64,000 nucleotides of DNA from Azospirillum brasilense (lineage in GTDB: Bacteria; Pseudomonadota; Alphaproteobacteria; Azospirillales; Azospirillaceae): contig NZ_VITH01000006.1 of the NCBI RefSeq assembly GCF_007827815.1, positions 310,001 through 374,000 of the forward strand. Direction: 5' to 3'. The position numbers and the translations under genes are program-made. Below are positions 1-8,400 of this stretch, in pieces; position 1 is the first letter of the stretch, and each line of letters opens with the position of its first letter. The notes beneath the pieces are model-generated. The model saw nothing but the letters and a program-made list of their open reading frames with translations, was not told where the DNA came from and searched no databases.

Positions 1-891
1 GCCTTCAACCCGGCCAACCCGCGGGTGGCGCTGCCGGCCGGCTCGATCCCCGCCGGCGACACCAGCTACGACCGCAGCTACGACGGGGTCAGCCCCAGCC
101 TCGGCCTGACCTGGAAGCCGCAGGAGGACCACACCCTCTACGCCGCGGTCAGCCGCAGCTTCGAGCCGCCCACCCACGACGACCTGATCGCCACCGTCAA
201 CGGCACGCCGAACAGCAGCGCGGGACGCCCGAACCCGGCCCAGCCCGGTCTCGTCTCCACCGCCTACCGCACGCCGGACCTCAAGGCGCAGACGGCGACC
301 ACCGTCGAGGCGGGCTGGCGCGGCCGTTTCGGGGTCGTCGCGGTCGATGCCGGGACCTATTACTCCTGGGTCAGGAACGAGCTGCTGAGCCTGCGCGACG
401 CCACCGGAGCCTCGCTCGGCGCCGTGAACGCCAACCGGACGCGGCATTTCGGCGTCGATGTGGGGCTGTCGGCCTTCCTCACCGACCGGCTGAGCGGGCG
501 GATCGCTTACACCTTCCAGGATTTCCGCTTCCAGGACGATCCGGTGCGCGGCAACAACCGGCTGGCCGGCGCGCCACGCCACGTCATCAACGCCTCGGCG
601 CGCTACGACATCACGACGGCGCTGTCGGTGGGGGCGGAGGTGGACTGGTATCCCGGCAGGACTCCCGTGGACAACATGAACAGCGTCTATGCGGACGGCT
701 ACGCCACCGTCGATCTGCGCAGCACCTACGCCATCAACGAGCATGTCAGCGTCTATGGCGAGGCGCGCAACATCTTCGACGCGACCTACGCCTCCTCGAC
801 CCTGATCGTCGATCAGGCGTCGCCCACCCAGGCGGTCTATCTGCCGGGCGACGGGCGGGCCTTTTACGCCGGCCTGAAGGTCAGCTTCTAA
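1..891 (+). CDS. TonB-dependent outer-membrane receptor, C-terminal part (5' end outside window)
   Basis: The reading frame is open from base 1, so the gene begins before the window; about 296 residues are visible. The visible part has the alternating pattern of outer-membrane beta strands. It includes a segment reading YAAVSRSFEPP and a late stretch NIFDATYASS, which resembles the conserved NLFDKxYxxS block of TonB receptors. The protein ends in KVSF, and a C-terminal Phe is the usual beta-barrel insertion signal. Such receptors import siderophores, metal chelates or other scarce ligands across the outer membrane. The ABC ATPase begins 20 bases downstream and two NnrS genes follow, so the four genes are probably one operon. 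The ligand cannot be read from the sequence. Confidence 0.88.
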   Translation, partial: AFNPANPRVALPAGSIPAGDTSYDRSYDGVSPSLGLTWKPQEDHTLYAAVSRSFEPPTHDDLIATVNGTPNSSAGRPNPAQPGLVSTAYRTPDLKAQTATTVEAGWRGRFGVVAVDAGTYYSWVRNELLSLRDATGASLGAVNANRTRHFGVDVGLSAFLTDRLSGRIAYTFQDFRFQDDPVRGNNRLAGAPRHVINASARYDITTALSVGAEVDWYPGRTPVDNMNSVYADGYATVDLRSTYAINEHVSVYGEARNIFDATYASSTLIVDQASPTQAVYLPGDGRAFYAGLKVSF

Positions 892-911
892 AATCGTAAA
901 GGCACCCTGCC

Positions 912-1685
912 ATGACTCTGGAAACGACGGGCGCCACCCCCTCCCTGACGCTGTCCGGCATCGGCCACGCCTATCTCGGACGCACGGTGCTCGACGCCGT
1001 GGACCTGTCGCTGGCGGCGGGCGAGGTGGCGGCGCTCGTCGGCCCCTCGGGCTGCGGCAAGAGCACGCTGGCGCACATCGCCGCCGGGGTGGTCGAGCCG
1101 TCGCGGGGCCGCGTCGCGCGGCGCTACCGCCGCCACGGCATGGTGTTCCAGGACCCGCGCCTGCTGCCCTGGGCAACGGCGCGGGCCAACATCGCCTACC
1201 CGCTGCGCCTGCTCGGCCTGCCCCGCCGCGAACGGCGGGAGCGGGCGGAGGAGGCCGCAAATCGCGTGGCGCTCGATTGCGCCGACCTCGACAAGTACCC
1301 CGTCGAGCTGTCGGGCGGCATGCGCCAACGCGCCGCCATCGCGCGGGCGCTGGCGATCGACCCCGACTTCGTCTACTTCGACGAGCCCTTCACCGCGCTC
1401 GACGTCGCCCTGAAGCGCCGCATGCAGGATCTGGTGATCGAGGCGGCGCGCGGGGCGCGGTTCGGCGCCCTGTTCATCACCCACGACCTGATGGAGGCGG
1501 TGCGCATCGCCCACCGCGTCGTGGTCATGGACGCGCAGGGGCGCGGCATCGCCGGGACGCGCGCCGTTCCCGGCGAACCGGGCGGGCGCGACGACGGCAC
1601 CGTCTACCGGCTGGTCGCCGGATTCCTGACCGACGACCCGCTGTTCCGCCACATCCACGACATCGACGAAAGGCGGACGCCATGA
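912..1685 (+). CDS. ABC transporter ATP-binding protein, nitrate/sulfonate/taurine-type
   Basis: A 257-residue ABC ATPase. Walker A is GPSGCGKS near residue 44, the Q-loop is VFQDPRLLPW, the signature is LSGGMRQR, Walker B is FVYFDEPF and the switch histidine is in FITHDLMEA. The VFQDPRLLPW and HDLMEAV wording is typical of the SsuB/TauB/NrtD group, which powers import of small oxyanions, sulfonates, pyrimidine precursors or metal chelates. No permease or binding protein is visible; they may lie upstream of the partial receptor. The stop overlaps the start of the next gene (ATGA), indicating translational coupling to the first NnrS protein. The substrate is unknown. Confidence 0.85.
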   Translation: MTLETTGATPSLTLSGIGHAYLGRTVLDAVDLSLAAGEVAALVGPSGCGKSTLAHIAAGVVEPSRGRVARRYRRHGMVFQDPRLLPWATARANIAYPLRLLGLPRRERRERAEEAANRVALDCADLDKYPVELSGGMRQRAAIARALAIDPDFVYFDEPFTALDVALKRRMQDLVIEAARGARFGALFITHDLMEAVRIAHRVVVMDAQGRGIAGTRAVPGEPGGRDDGTVYRLVAGFLTDDPLFRHIHDIDERRTP

Positions 1686-2896
1686 CGGACGCGATCCGAA
1701 CCGCCCATGCGCCGACCCTCGCCGGCATCCTCGGCGACGAGGGGCTGCGGCTGTTCTTCCCGCTGTCGGCCCTGCACGCCGCGCTGTGGCCGGTGCTGTG
1801 GGCGGTGGTCAACGGCTTCGCCCTGCCCTTCGACGGCACGATCCCGCCGGGGCTGTGGCACGCGCACGAGATGCTGTTCGGCTCCTTCGGCGCGGCGGTG
1901 ATCGGCTTCATCACCACGGCCATCCCGGAATGGACCGACAGCCGGCGGCTTCAGGGGCGCGCCCTCTTCGCGCTGGCGGCGCTGTGGGGGATCGGGCGGG
2001 TCGCCGGTCTGGCCGGCACCGACGGGGCGGCCATCGTCGCCGCGGTGGCCGACACGGCGTGGCTCGCCGCCCTGCCCGTCTACGTCGCGACGGTGTCCTG
2101 GCGCAAGCGCACGGGCCGGTTGCTCGGCGTTCTCCTCTGGCTGAGCGCGCTCGCGGTTTCGGGTGCCGTGGTCCACGCCGCTTTTGTCATCGGTGACGTT
2201 GAGTGGGCGCAGGCCGGACTGCACGCCGCCGGTCTGGTGCTGCTCGGGCTGTTGGGCCTCGTTCTGGCGCGCGTTTCGGTGCCCGTCACGAATCTCGTGC
2301 TCGACCCCAGCCAGGGCAGTTCACCCTACCGGCCTCATCCGGGACGCCTCAATCTGGCGCCCGGTCTGGTCGCCATCGCCCTGGCCGGGGAGATCGCCGG
2401 GCTGTCGCCCGCGGTGAGCGCCTATCTCTTCATCGCCGCCGGGGCCGCCTTCCTCGATCGGGTCGCGGAATCCTTCATCGGACGCGCCGTCTTCCGCGCG
2501 GAGATCCTGGCCCTGGCCGGGTCGAGCCTGATGGCCGGCGCCGGGCTGCTGCTGGTCGGGGCTTCCCGGCTGGGGGCTGGGTTCGCCGAGACGCCGGCGC
2601 TGCATCTGGCGCTGATGGGCGGGCTGGGCCTCGGCGTGCTGGCGGTCTTCGCCATCGCCGGGCTGTTCCACACCGGCCGGACCTTCCCCCTTCCAGCGGC
2701 GGCGCGTCTGGCCGTCGCGCTGCTGACCGGGGCCGTGGCCCTGCGGGTCCTGCCGGAGCTGGGCGTCCTGCCGGCGCCGCCCGGACCGCCCCACGCGCTG
2801 GCGGCCTTGCTCTGGGCGGCGGCCTTCCTATCCTGGCTCAAGGCCTATTGGCCCTTCCTGTCGCGGCCCCGCGTGGAGGAGGCCGCCGTGTGCTGA
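1682..2896 (+). CDS. nnrS: NnrS family haem-copper membrane protein (first copy)
   Basis: A 404-residue polytopic inner-membrane protein with about a dozen hydrophobic segments. The HAHEMLFG motif near residue 60, the following TTAIPEWTDS, and a late FHTGR motif are hallmarks of the NnrS family. In Rhodobacter, NnrS is a haem- and copper-containing membrane protein expressed with nitrite and NO reductases; in Vibrio it protects against nitrosative stress. The ATG at 1682 is chosen because it overlaps the ATPase stop and begins the NnrS homology; a longer frame upstream is the shadow of the ATPase. It sits with a second, diverged NnrS gene 26 bases downstream. No NO-responsive box was seen directly upstream. 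Confidence 0.88.
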   Translation: MTDAIRTAHAPTLAGILGDEGLRLFFPLSALHAALWPVLWAVVNGFALPFDGTIPPGLWHAHEMLFGSFGAAVIGFITTAIPEWTDSRRLQGRALFALAALWGIGRVAGLAGTDGAAIVAAVADTAWLAALPVYVATVSWRKRTGRLLGVLLWLSALAVSGAVVHAAFVIGDVEWAQAGLHAAGLVLLGLLGLVLARVSVPVTNLVLDPSQGSSPYRPHPGRLNLAPGLVAIALAGEIAGLSPAVSAYLFIAAGAAFLDRVAESFIGRAVFRAEILALAGSSLMAGAGLLLVGASRLGAGFAETPALHLALMGGLGLGVLAVFAIAGLFHTGRTFPLPAAARLAVALLTGAVALRVLPELGVLPAPPGPPHALAALLWAAAFLSWLKAYWPFLSRPRVEEAAVC

Positions 2897-2922
2897 TCCC
2901 GCGGCGAGGCAGGCGAAACCCG

Positions 2923-4119
2923 ATGAATCCCCCCTCCCCCTCCAAAGCCGGCGGCGGCCCCTTCCTCCTCTTCGGAGCGCTCCACGCCGCGGTGCTGGCC
3001 GCCGTCTGGGTGCCGTGGTTTCTCGGCCTCATCAGCCCGGAGATGGCACTCCCACCCTCCTCCTGGCACGCGCATGAGTTTCTGTTCGGCGTCGTGCCGG
3101 CCGTCATCGGTGGCGTTCTGCTGACGGCGGCGCCGAGCCGGACCGGTCATCCGCCTCCGGCCGGCTGGCCGCTGATCATGCTGCTGGCTGTCTGGATCGT
3201 CGGGCGGCTGGGCTTGGCCGGATCGGCGGCGCTGGGGCCGATGACCGTCGCGCTGCTCGCCCTGCTGTTCCCGGTCGCCCTCCTCGCTGTGGCCGGACGG
3301 GAGTTTCTTCTGATGAGAAACGGCCGCAACCTGACGATCCTCGCTGTCCTTGCCGTCCTGGTCGGCGCGCAGGGCCTGTTCCATTGGGAGCTGTGGCGCT
3401 TCGGACGAAGCATCCAAGGCACGCGCCTCGCGGTGGCGGCGCTTCTGGCCTGGACCGTGCTGGAAGCCGGGATCATGCCGGGCATCGCCGGAGGCTGGCG
3501 GAAGGCGCACAGCCCCTCCCATCCGCAAGCTCCCTCCTCCCGCATCGACGGGGTGGCGATGGGGCTCGGGCTGCTTGCCCTCGGGATCTGGATCGTTCAG
3601 GACGAGGGCATTTTGAACGAACACCTGTCCGGCGCCCTGCTGCTGGCCGCCGGATTCACGCAGGCGGCGCGGCTCGCACGGTGGCGACCGCGTCACGCGC
3701 CGTCCGGGCGATCCGTGGGTGTGCTGCGTGTTTCCTGCGCCTTCATCCCGGCCGGGTTCCTGCTGGCGGCCTGGGCCTCGCTGGGCGGTGGTACGGCCCT
3801 CAACGCCGCGGCGCTCCACGCCTGGACCATGGGCGCCATTGGGGGCATGGCGCTGACGGTGATGGCGCGGACCGCCGCCGGTCACAGCGGGCCTGCGCCC
3901 ACCGCCTCCCGGCTGACGACCGGCATCCAGCTCGCCGTGGCGGCGGCGGCCTGCGCGCGGATCGCCGCCGCGCTCGACCCGCAGCGCACGATGCTGCTGA
4001 TTCCGCTGGCGGGTGCCTTGTGGATCGCCGCCTTCCTGACATTCGTGCTGCTTCATGGCCGGATATCGGACCGCTGGGCATCCGGCGATGCCAATCGCCA
4101 TAATCACGCGCCGACATGA
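2923..4119 (+). CDS. NnrS family membrane protein (second, diverged copy)
   Basis: A 398-residue polytopic membrane protein. It carries the NnrS signature as SSWHAHEFLFG near residue 45, followed by AVIGGVLLTAAPSRTG, where the first copy has TTAIPEWTDS. Roughly a dozen hydrophobic helices follow. The ATG at 2923 begins the homology. The short N-terminus is encoded by a C-rich run like those in the intergenic hairpins elsewhere in this window, so the first residues (MNPPSPSKAGGG) may be recent sequence. Tandem NnrS-like genes suggest duplication and divergence; the second may have lost or changed metal ligands. Whether it acts in NO metabolism is inferred only from the family. Confidence 0.82.
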   Translation: MNPPSPSKAGGGPFLLFGALHAAVLAAVWVPWFLGLISPEMALPPSSWHAHEFLFGVVPAVIGGVLLTAAPSRTGHPPPAGWPLIMLLAVWIVGRLGLAGSAALGPMTVALLALLFPVALLAVAGREFLLMRNGRNLTILAVLAVLVGAQGLFHWELWRFGRSIQGTRLAVAALLAWTVLEAGIMPGIAGGWRKAHSPSHPQAPSSRIDGVAMGLGLLALGIWIVQDEGILNEHLSGALLLAAGFTQAARLARWRPRHAPSGRSVGVLRVSCAFIPAGFLLAAWASLGGGTALNAAALHAWTMGAIGGMALTVMARTAAGHSGPAPTASRLTTGIQLAVAAAACARIAAALDPQRTMLLIPLAGALWIAAFLTFVLLHGRISDRWASGDANRHNHAPT

Positions 4120-4328
4120 AGAGCTTTCACTCCCCTCTTTATGGAGGCTGACGGCTGCAACCTTCTCGTCCTGTGGAGCTGTGCCGATCCATTCATCCAT
4201 CGGTGCGCTGGGAACGGAGACGGTCATTCCAGGGGCAAGGACAGGCGGGCCCGGCGGAGCAGCAGCAGGCCGAGGCCAAGCTGGACCTGTCGAACCGCCA
4301 GCTTGCCCGCGCATCGGCGCCGGCCGCA
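4120..4328. other. Decayed non-coding stretch after the second NnrS gene
   Basis: No convincing intact gene. A plus-strand reading around 4250-4310 gives QQAEAKLDLSNRQLARA, which recalls the coiled-coil hairpin of EmrA/HlyD membrane-fusion proteins. It is too short and frame-broken to call. It would fit the efflux-gene debris that follows. Confidence 0.4.
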
Positions 4329-4682
4329 TCAACCTCGGCAACCATCAACCCGTCGCTCCGAAGAACCCTTGTCTTTCGCCCCTTCCTGACCGGCGAGCAT
4401 GCGACGCACGTCCAGGGCGACGGCAATCAGCATCAGGGCGGCCGTGCCGACGACACCGGTGAAGGCTTGATCGAAGGCCACCCGGGCCACGCCGATCACC
4501 TGCTCGGCCTGGAATGGTACCAGTCCTTCCGATAGAGCAAGGGCCTCATCAATGCTGTCGCGCGCCTCGGGAGCGACTGCAATCCCGGGCGGCACGAGCA
4601 TGGCCCGTGTGTAAAGCAGCGACATCAGGCTGCCCGGCAGCGCGATGCCGAGCGTTCCTCCCAGCTCGTAGGAAGCCGCGCA
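4329..4682 (-). pseudogene. C-terminal remnant of a DHA2-type (EmrB/QacA-like) MFS drug transporter
   Basis: About 118 residues are readable on the minus strand, beginning near AASYELGGTLGIALPGS. They resemble transmembrane helices 13-14 of 14-helix DHA2 drug:H+ antiporters, where the corresponding segment is typically SSYELGGALGIAVLGS. They continue through AFDQAFTGVVGTAALMLI to a charged tail. At least three quarters of the gene is missing. The reading frame continues past the homology into the antisense of the neighbouring SMR fragment, so the first ~25 residues of the open frame are not transporter sequence. This shows a rearrangement breakpoint near 4683-4690. Confidence 0.75.
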
Positions 4683-4686
4683 TGGG

Positions 4687-4941
4687 ATGACCCGGATCGG
4701 CCCGATGGTGATCGTCGCCGTCGGCGATGCCCTGTCCTTCTGGCTGTTGTCCATATCCCTTCAACGTTTCCCCATCTCGCTCGTCTATTCGGTCTGGGCG
4801 GGGTCCGGCATGGCCGGTGCCGCCATCGGCGGCTGGTGGCTGTTCGGCGAAGCCCTGGCCCCGTCGGCGCTGCTCGGCATCGCCGTCATCGTTCTGGGTG
4901 TCGTCATCCTGTCAGGCGCCATGGAGCCGTCCACGGCTTGA
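4687..4941 (+). pseudogene. Truncated SMR-family multidrug efflux protein (EmrE/QacE-like)
   Basis: 84 residues versus about 105-110 in intact small multidrug resistance proteins. The sequence starts at TRIGPMVIV, corresponding to roughly residue 28-30 of the family. It keeps ALSFWLLSISLQRFPISLVYSVWAG (shown up to the conserved WAG), the GWWLFGEAL helix and a final helix ending in ILSGAM. The first transmembrane helix, which carries the essential substrate-binding Glu14 of EmrE, is absent. A functional pump is therefore unlikely. Its 5' end abuts, head to head, the 5' end of the truncated MFS remnant. Confidence 0.72.
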
Positions 4942-5045
4942 TCCCCGCAGCGCAACCGCTCACGACCACCCTTCACAAATCGATTGCCTGTCGCCGTTAT
5001 GGAGTGCTCTGCAAACTGAGCCTCCTCCGGATCGGTGAACACCTC

Positions 5046-5385
5046 TGTTAGGCTCCCGCTGGGAGCGGAGAGCTGGACATGACGACGTCCCGGCGCCTTT
5101 TCACGGACGAGTTCAAACGGGAGGCCGTGGCCCCGCTGGAAAGCAGTGGGCGGCCCCTGGAGCACGTTGCCAAGGAGTTGGGCATCCAGCCGTCGATGCT
5201 GCGCACATGGCGACGGCGCGTATCCGGACCGGGGGGCCGGCGATCAACCGGCTGAGAGCGCGCGCTTGAGGCGCGAACTGGATCGCGTCCGCAAGGGGCG
5301 GGACATACTAAAAAAAAGCCGTGAGCATTCTTTCGGAGCCTCTGAAATGAGGCTCCGGATCATTGAGGACTGCCGTGAGGAATGA
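5046..5385 (+). mobile_element. IS3-family insertion sequence remnant (frameshifted orfA plus first codons of orfB)
   Basis: An ATG at 5079 opens MTTSRRLFTDEFKREAVAPL and continues with the HTH segment HVAKELGIQPSMLRTWRRR. This is the N-terminus of an IS3-family OrfA, ending prematurely at 5255. The rest of OrfA (RLRRELDRVRKGRDILKK) lies in another frame. An A8 run at 5310-5317 lies at the position of the OrfA/OrfB programmed slippage region. The OrfB start follows (MRLRIIEDCREE, 5347-5385), then a stop and no further transposase. The left end is probably near TGTTAGGCTCCCGC at 5046. Frameshifts and loss of the catalytic DDE domain make this a dead relic. Confidence 0.8.
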
Positions 5386-5439
5386 ATTCAGAACGTTCTA
5401 CATGCCAGTTCTGTTCGCGTGACAATGCCATCCAGACAG

Positions 5440-8400
5440 TTACAGCAAGCTCCACCCTTGCTGAGGCGCGGTGTCCAGCGTCTGAGCGGACTGGACGGTG
5501 GTGCCGTTCATGCTCCACAGAGACAGCGCCCCACTGCTCTGCGAGCGCCACAGGATGTCGGTCTGGCCGTCCCCGGTGAAGTCGTCGAGCTTGGCGATCC
5601 GCCAGTCCGTGGAGCCGGGGTCGCCGACGGGCTGGACCTTGAAGACGTCCTTGCCGTGCATCTCCCACAGCGACATCGTGCCGCTGCTCTGCGAGCGCCA
5701 CAGCAGGTCGGTCTGGCCGTCGCCGGTGAAGTCCGCCGCCCCGGCCAGCTGCCAGTCCAGCGAGCCGGGGTCGCCCACCGCGTTCACCGCCGTCACGCTG
5801 GTGCCGTTCATCGTCCACAGCGACATGTTGCCCTGCGAGGCCGAGCGCCACAGGATGTCCGGCCGGCCGTCGCCGGTGAAGTCCTCCACCGCGGCGATCT
5901 GCCAGTCGGTGGACCCCGGATCGCCGACCGCGCTGACCGCGGCCACGCTCGTGCCGTTCATCGTCCACAGCGACATGATACCCTGGGAGGCCGAGCGCCA
6001 CAGGATGTCGGTCTGGCCGTCGCCGGTGAAGTCCTGGGTGGCCGCCACCTGCCAGTCGGTCGAGCCGGGATCGCCGACCGCGCTGACCGCCGCCACGCCG
6101 CCCTGGCCGTCCATCGTCCACAGCGACATGATGCCCGCCGACTGCGAGCGCCACAGGATGTCCGCCTTGCCGTCGCTGGAGAAGTCCTTGAAGCCGGCCG
6201 GCCGCCAGTCGGTGGAACCGGCGTCGCCCATGAAGGTCGCCGTCGCCTGCGCCCCGTTCATCGACCACAGCGTCAGGCCGCCCTGCGCGTTCTGCCACAC
6301 CACATCCGCCCGACCGTTCCCGTCAAAGTCAAGGCGTGGCGCGGCAGCAGCCGGGACCGTGATTGCCCCGTTGCTGAAGACAAGAGTCTCAATGCCGGTC
6401 AGGGTGTCGGTACCGTAGACACCCCGCAGATCACGCACCGTGATGCTGGCACCGGTGCGGGTGATCTCATAGTCGGAATCGAGCCCGAGGAAAAATGCCC
6501 TATCCTCTCCGGCCCCGCCGTCCAGCGTATCGTTGCCCAAACCACCGGTAAGCCAGTCATTGCCATCACCGCCGATCAGCACATCGGAGTTGTAGCCGCT
6601 GGGCAGAGACGCGTACTCACCCGCCGTCCACAAGATGCCGCCGTCATAATCGCCATAGAGGCTGTCGTCTCCGGCACCGCCGTCCAGCGTGTCATTGCCA
6701 TCACCACCGGTGAGCCAGTCATCGCCATCGCCACCGATCAGCGAATCGTAGCTTTCGCCGCCGGACAGAAAGTCGTTGCCACCCCCACCCCACAAGGTGT
6801 CGTCATTATAATAGCCGTAGAGGGTGTCGGCACCGGAACCACCGATCAGTACGTCGTAGCCGAAGCCACCATCAAGGGAATCATCGCCATCGCCACCGTT
6901 CAACTCGTCATCGCCCTCGCCACCATAGAGTGTGTCCTTGCCGTTGCTGCCGTTCAGGGTGTCGTTGCCGTAGCCGCCGCCAAGGCTCTTGCCTCCATCA
7001 CCGACGTAGAGAGAATCGGGACCTGAGGTTCCGTATTGGTCGAAGGCGACCAGGACTCCTGATCCGGGCCGGTCCTCCACAAGGTTGAGCCAACCCGCCA
7101 GGGTCAGCGTAGCGTCGGCCGTGCCATTTCCATCGGCATCACTGGTGATGACGGTGTTCTGCCCCTGCACCTCAAAGCGTATCTGGGCCTGCCCGACGCC
7201 GGCGAAGGCTGCATTTCCAATGAATTCCACATTGTAGTAGGTCCATAGGAAGATCTCATCTCCCGCTGAGAAATCCGCGATGTAATCATTCACAAGGGAA
7301 CTAATGCCGCGGTTGTATACATAGCTGTCGTTTCCGGTGCCGCCATAGAAGATGCTGTGCCCATTGCTGATGTCAAACCAGTCGTCGCCGGCACCACCTT
7401 GAATGTAGTTGTTTCCGCTGCCGCCTATTAAATGATCATCGCCATCGCCACCGTAAATGGTGTCATCACCGTTGCCGCCTGCCAGTTGATCGATGCCAAT
7501 TCCGCCATACAGAACATCGTTCCCATTTCCGCCGTCGAGAGTATCATCCCCATCCTCACCATAAAGGACATCATTGCCATTCTGTCCATGGAGGTAGTCA
7601 TTTCCATTTCCTCCATAGAGGGCATCATTACCATCATCGGCCCAGTAGAAATCGCCTCCGTAAATGAAATCGTTTCCATCCCCGCCATAGACGGTGTCGT
7701 CTCCTCCGGCCGAATAGACAGAGTCGTTTCCAGCACCGGCAATAACTATTTCCGCGGCAGCTCCCAATGTGTAGTCATGTTTTACTCCTCCGGAGTAGTA
7801 ATAATAAGAATTGCTGTCATTGTTAGGCGTTCCAAAAACAACGACAAAATCACCAGACCCGTTTCCGACATCCACAGGGAGCGCTGTTGGCGAGTAATGC
7901 ACGGTGTAGATCGCCGTCTGCGCGCCCAGGCTGACGTTGGTGGTGTGATCGTAGAGGTAGAGCGGGTCGGAAGACAGGCCGCCATCGGGAAATTCGGCGT
8001 CAATCAGCGGGCCGCCGGTGGCCGGCCAATTGAAGTCATACCCCACCACATCGCCCGAAAAAGCCAGATCGCCGGCCTTCAAGGTCAAGGCCGCGTTGGC
8101 GATGATGCCGGTCTGATTGCGCAGGACGCCGGTCAGCGAATAGGTCGCGGTGACCGTCAGATCCCCCGATCCGGTTGTCGGCGTGGAAAACAGGAATTTG
8201 CTGCCCAGTTGGCCGGTCTGGCGCTCCCCGGTCGAGGACACCATATCGACCAGCACCGCGGTGGGGGTGAAGGTGAAGCTTTGCGCCTCGCTGAGCCGGG
8301 CTTCCGCGTCGACATCCAGGATGGTGTAGTCGAGTGCCAGCGAACCGGCCGTGCTGTTCCAGGAATAATCGCCCTCCAGCGCATCACCGGGGATGCCGAA

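Noticed and set aside
1277..1681. Upstream extension of the first NnrS gene
   Set aside because: The extra 135 codons are an out-of-frame reading of the ABC ATPase, with Arg-rich composition; the ATG at 1682 starts the real homology.
4250..4350. EmrA/HlyD membrane-fusion protein fragment
   Set aside because: Only about 17 residues look like the coiled-coil region and the following sequence changes frame; too little to call.
5310..5317. A8 run as a working programmed frameshift site of an active IS3 element
   Set aside because: orfA is already broken upstream and orfB is cut after a dozen codons, so no functional transposase can be made.
5391..5400. AGAACGTTCT palindrome after the RTX stop as a terminator
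   Set aside because: A 10-bp self-complementary sequence with no loop and no T-run is not a convincing terminator or operator.
5541..6310. Regularly spaced repeats considered as a CRISPR array
   Set aside because: Units are about 150 nt long, contiguous, in frame, and encode protein repeats; there are no short repeats separated by unique spacers.
5419..7026. Long plus-strand open frames (including a 535-residue one) opposite the RTX gene
   Set aside because: They are antisense to a gene with unmistakable RTX and VCBS repeats, and their own sequence is a periodic shadow of those repeats.
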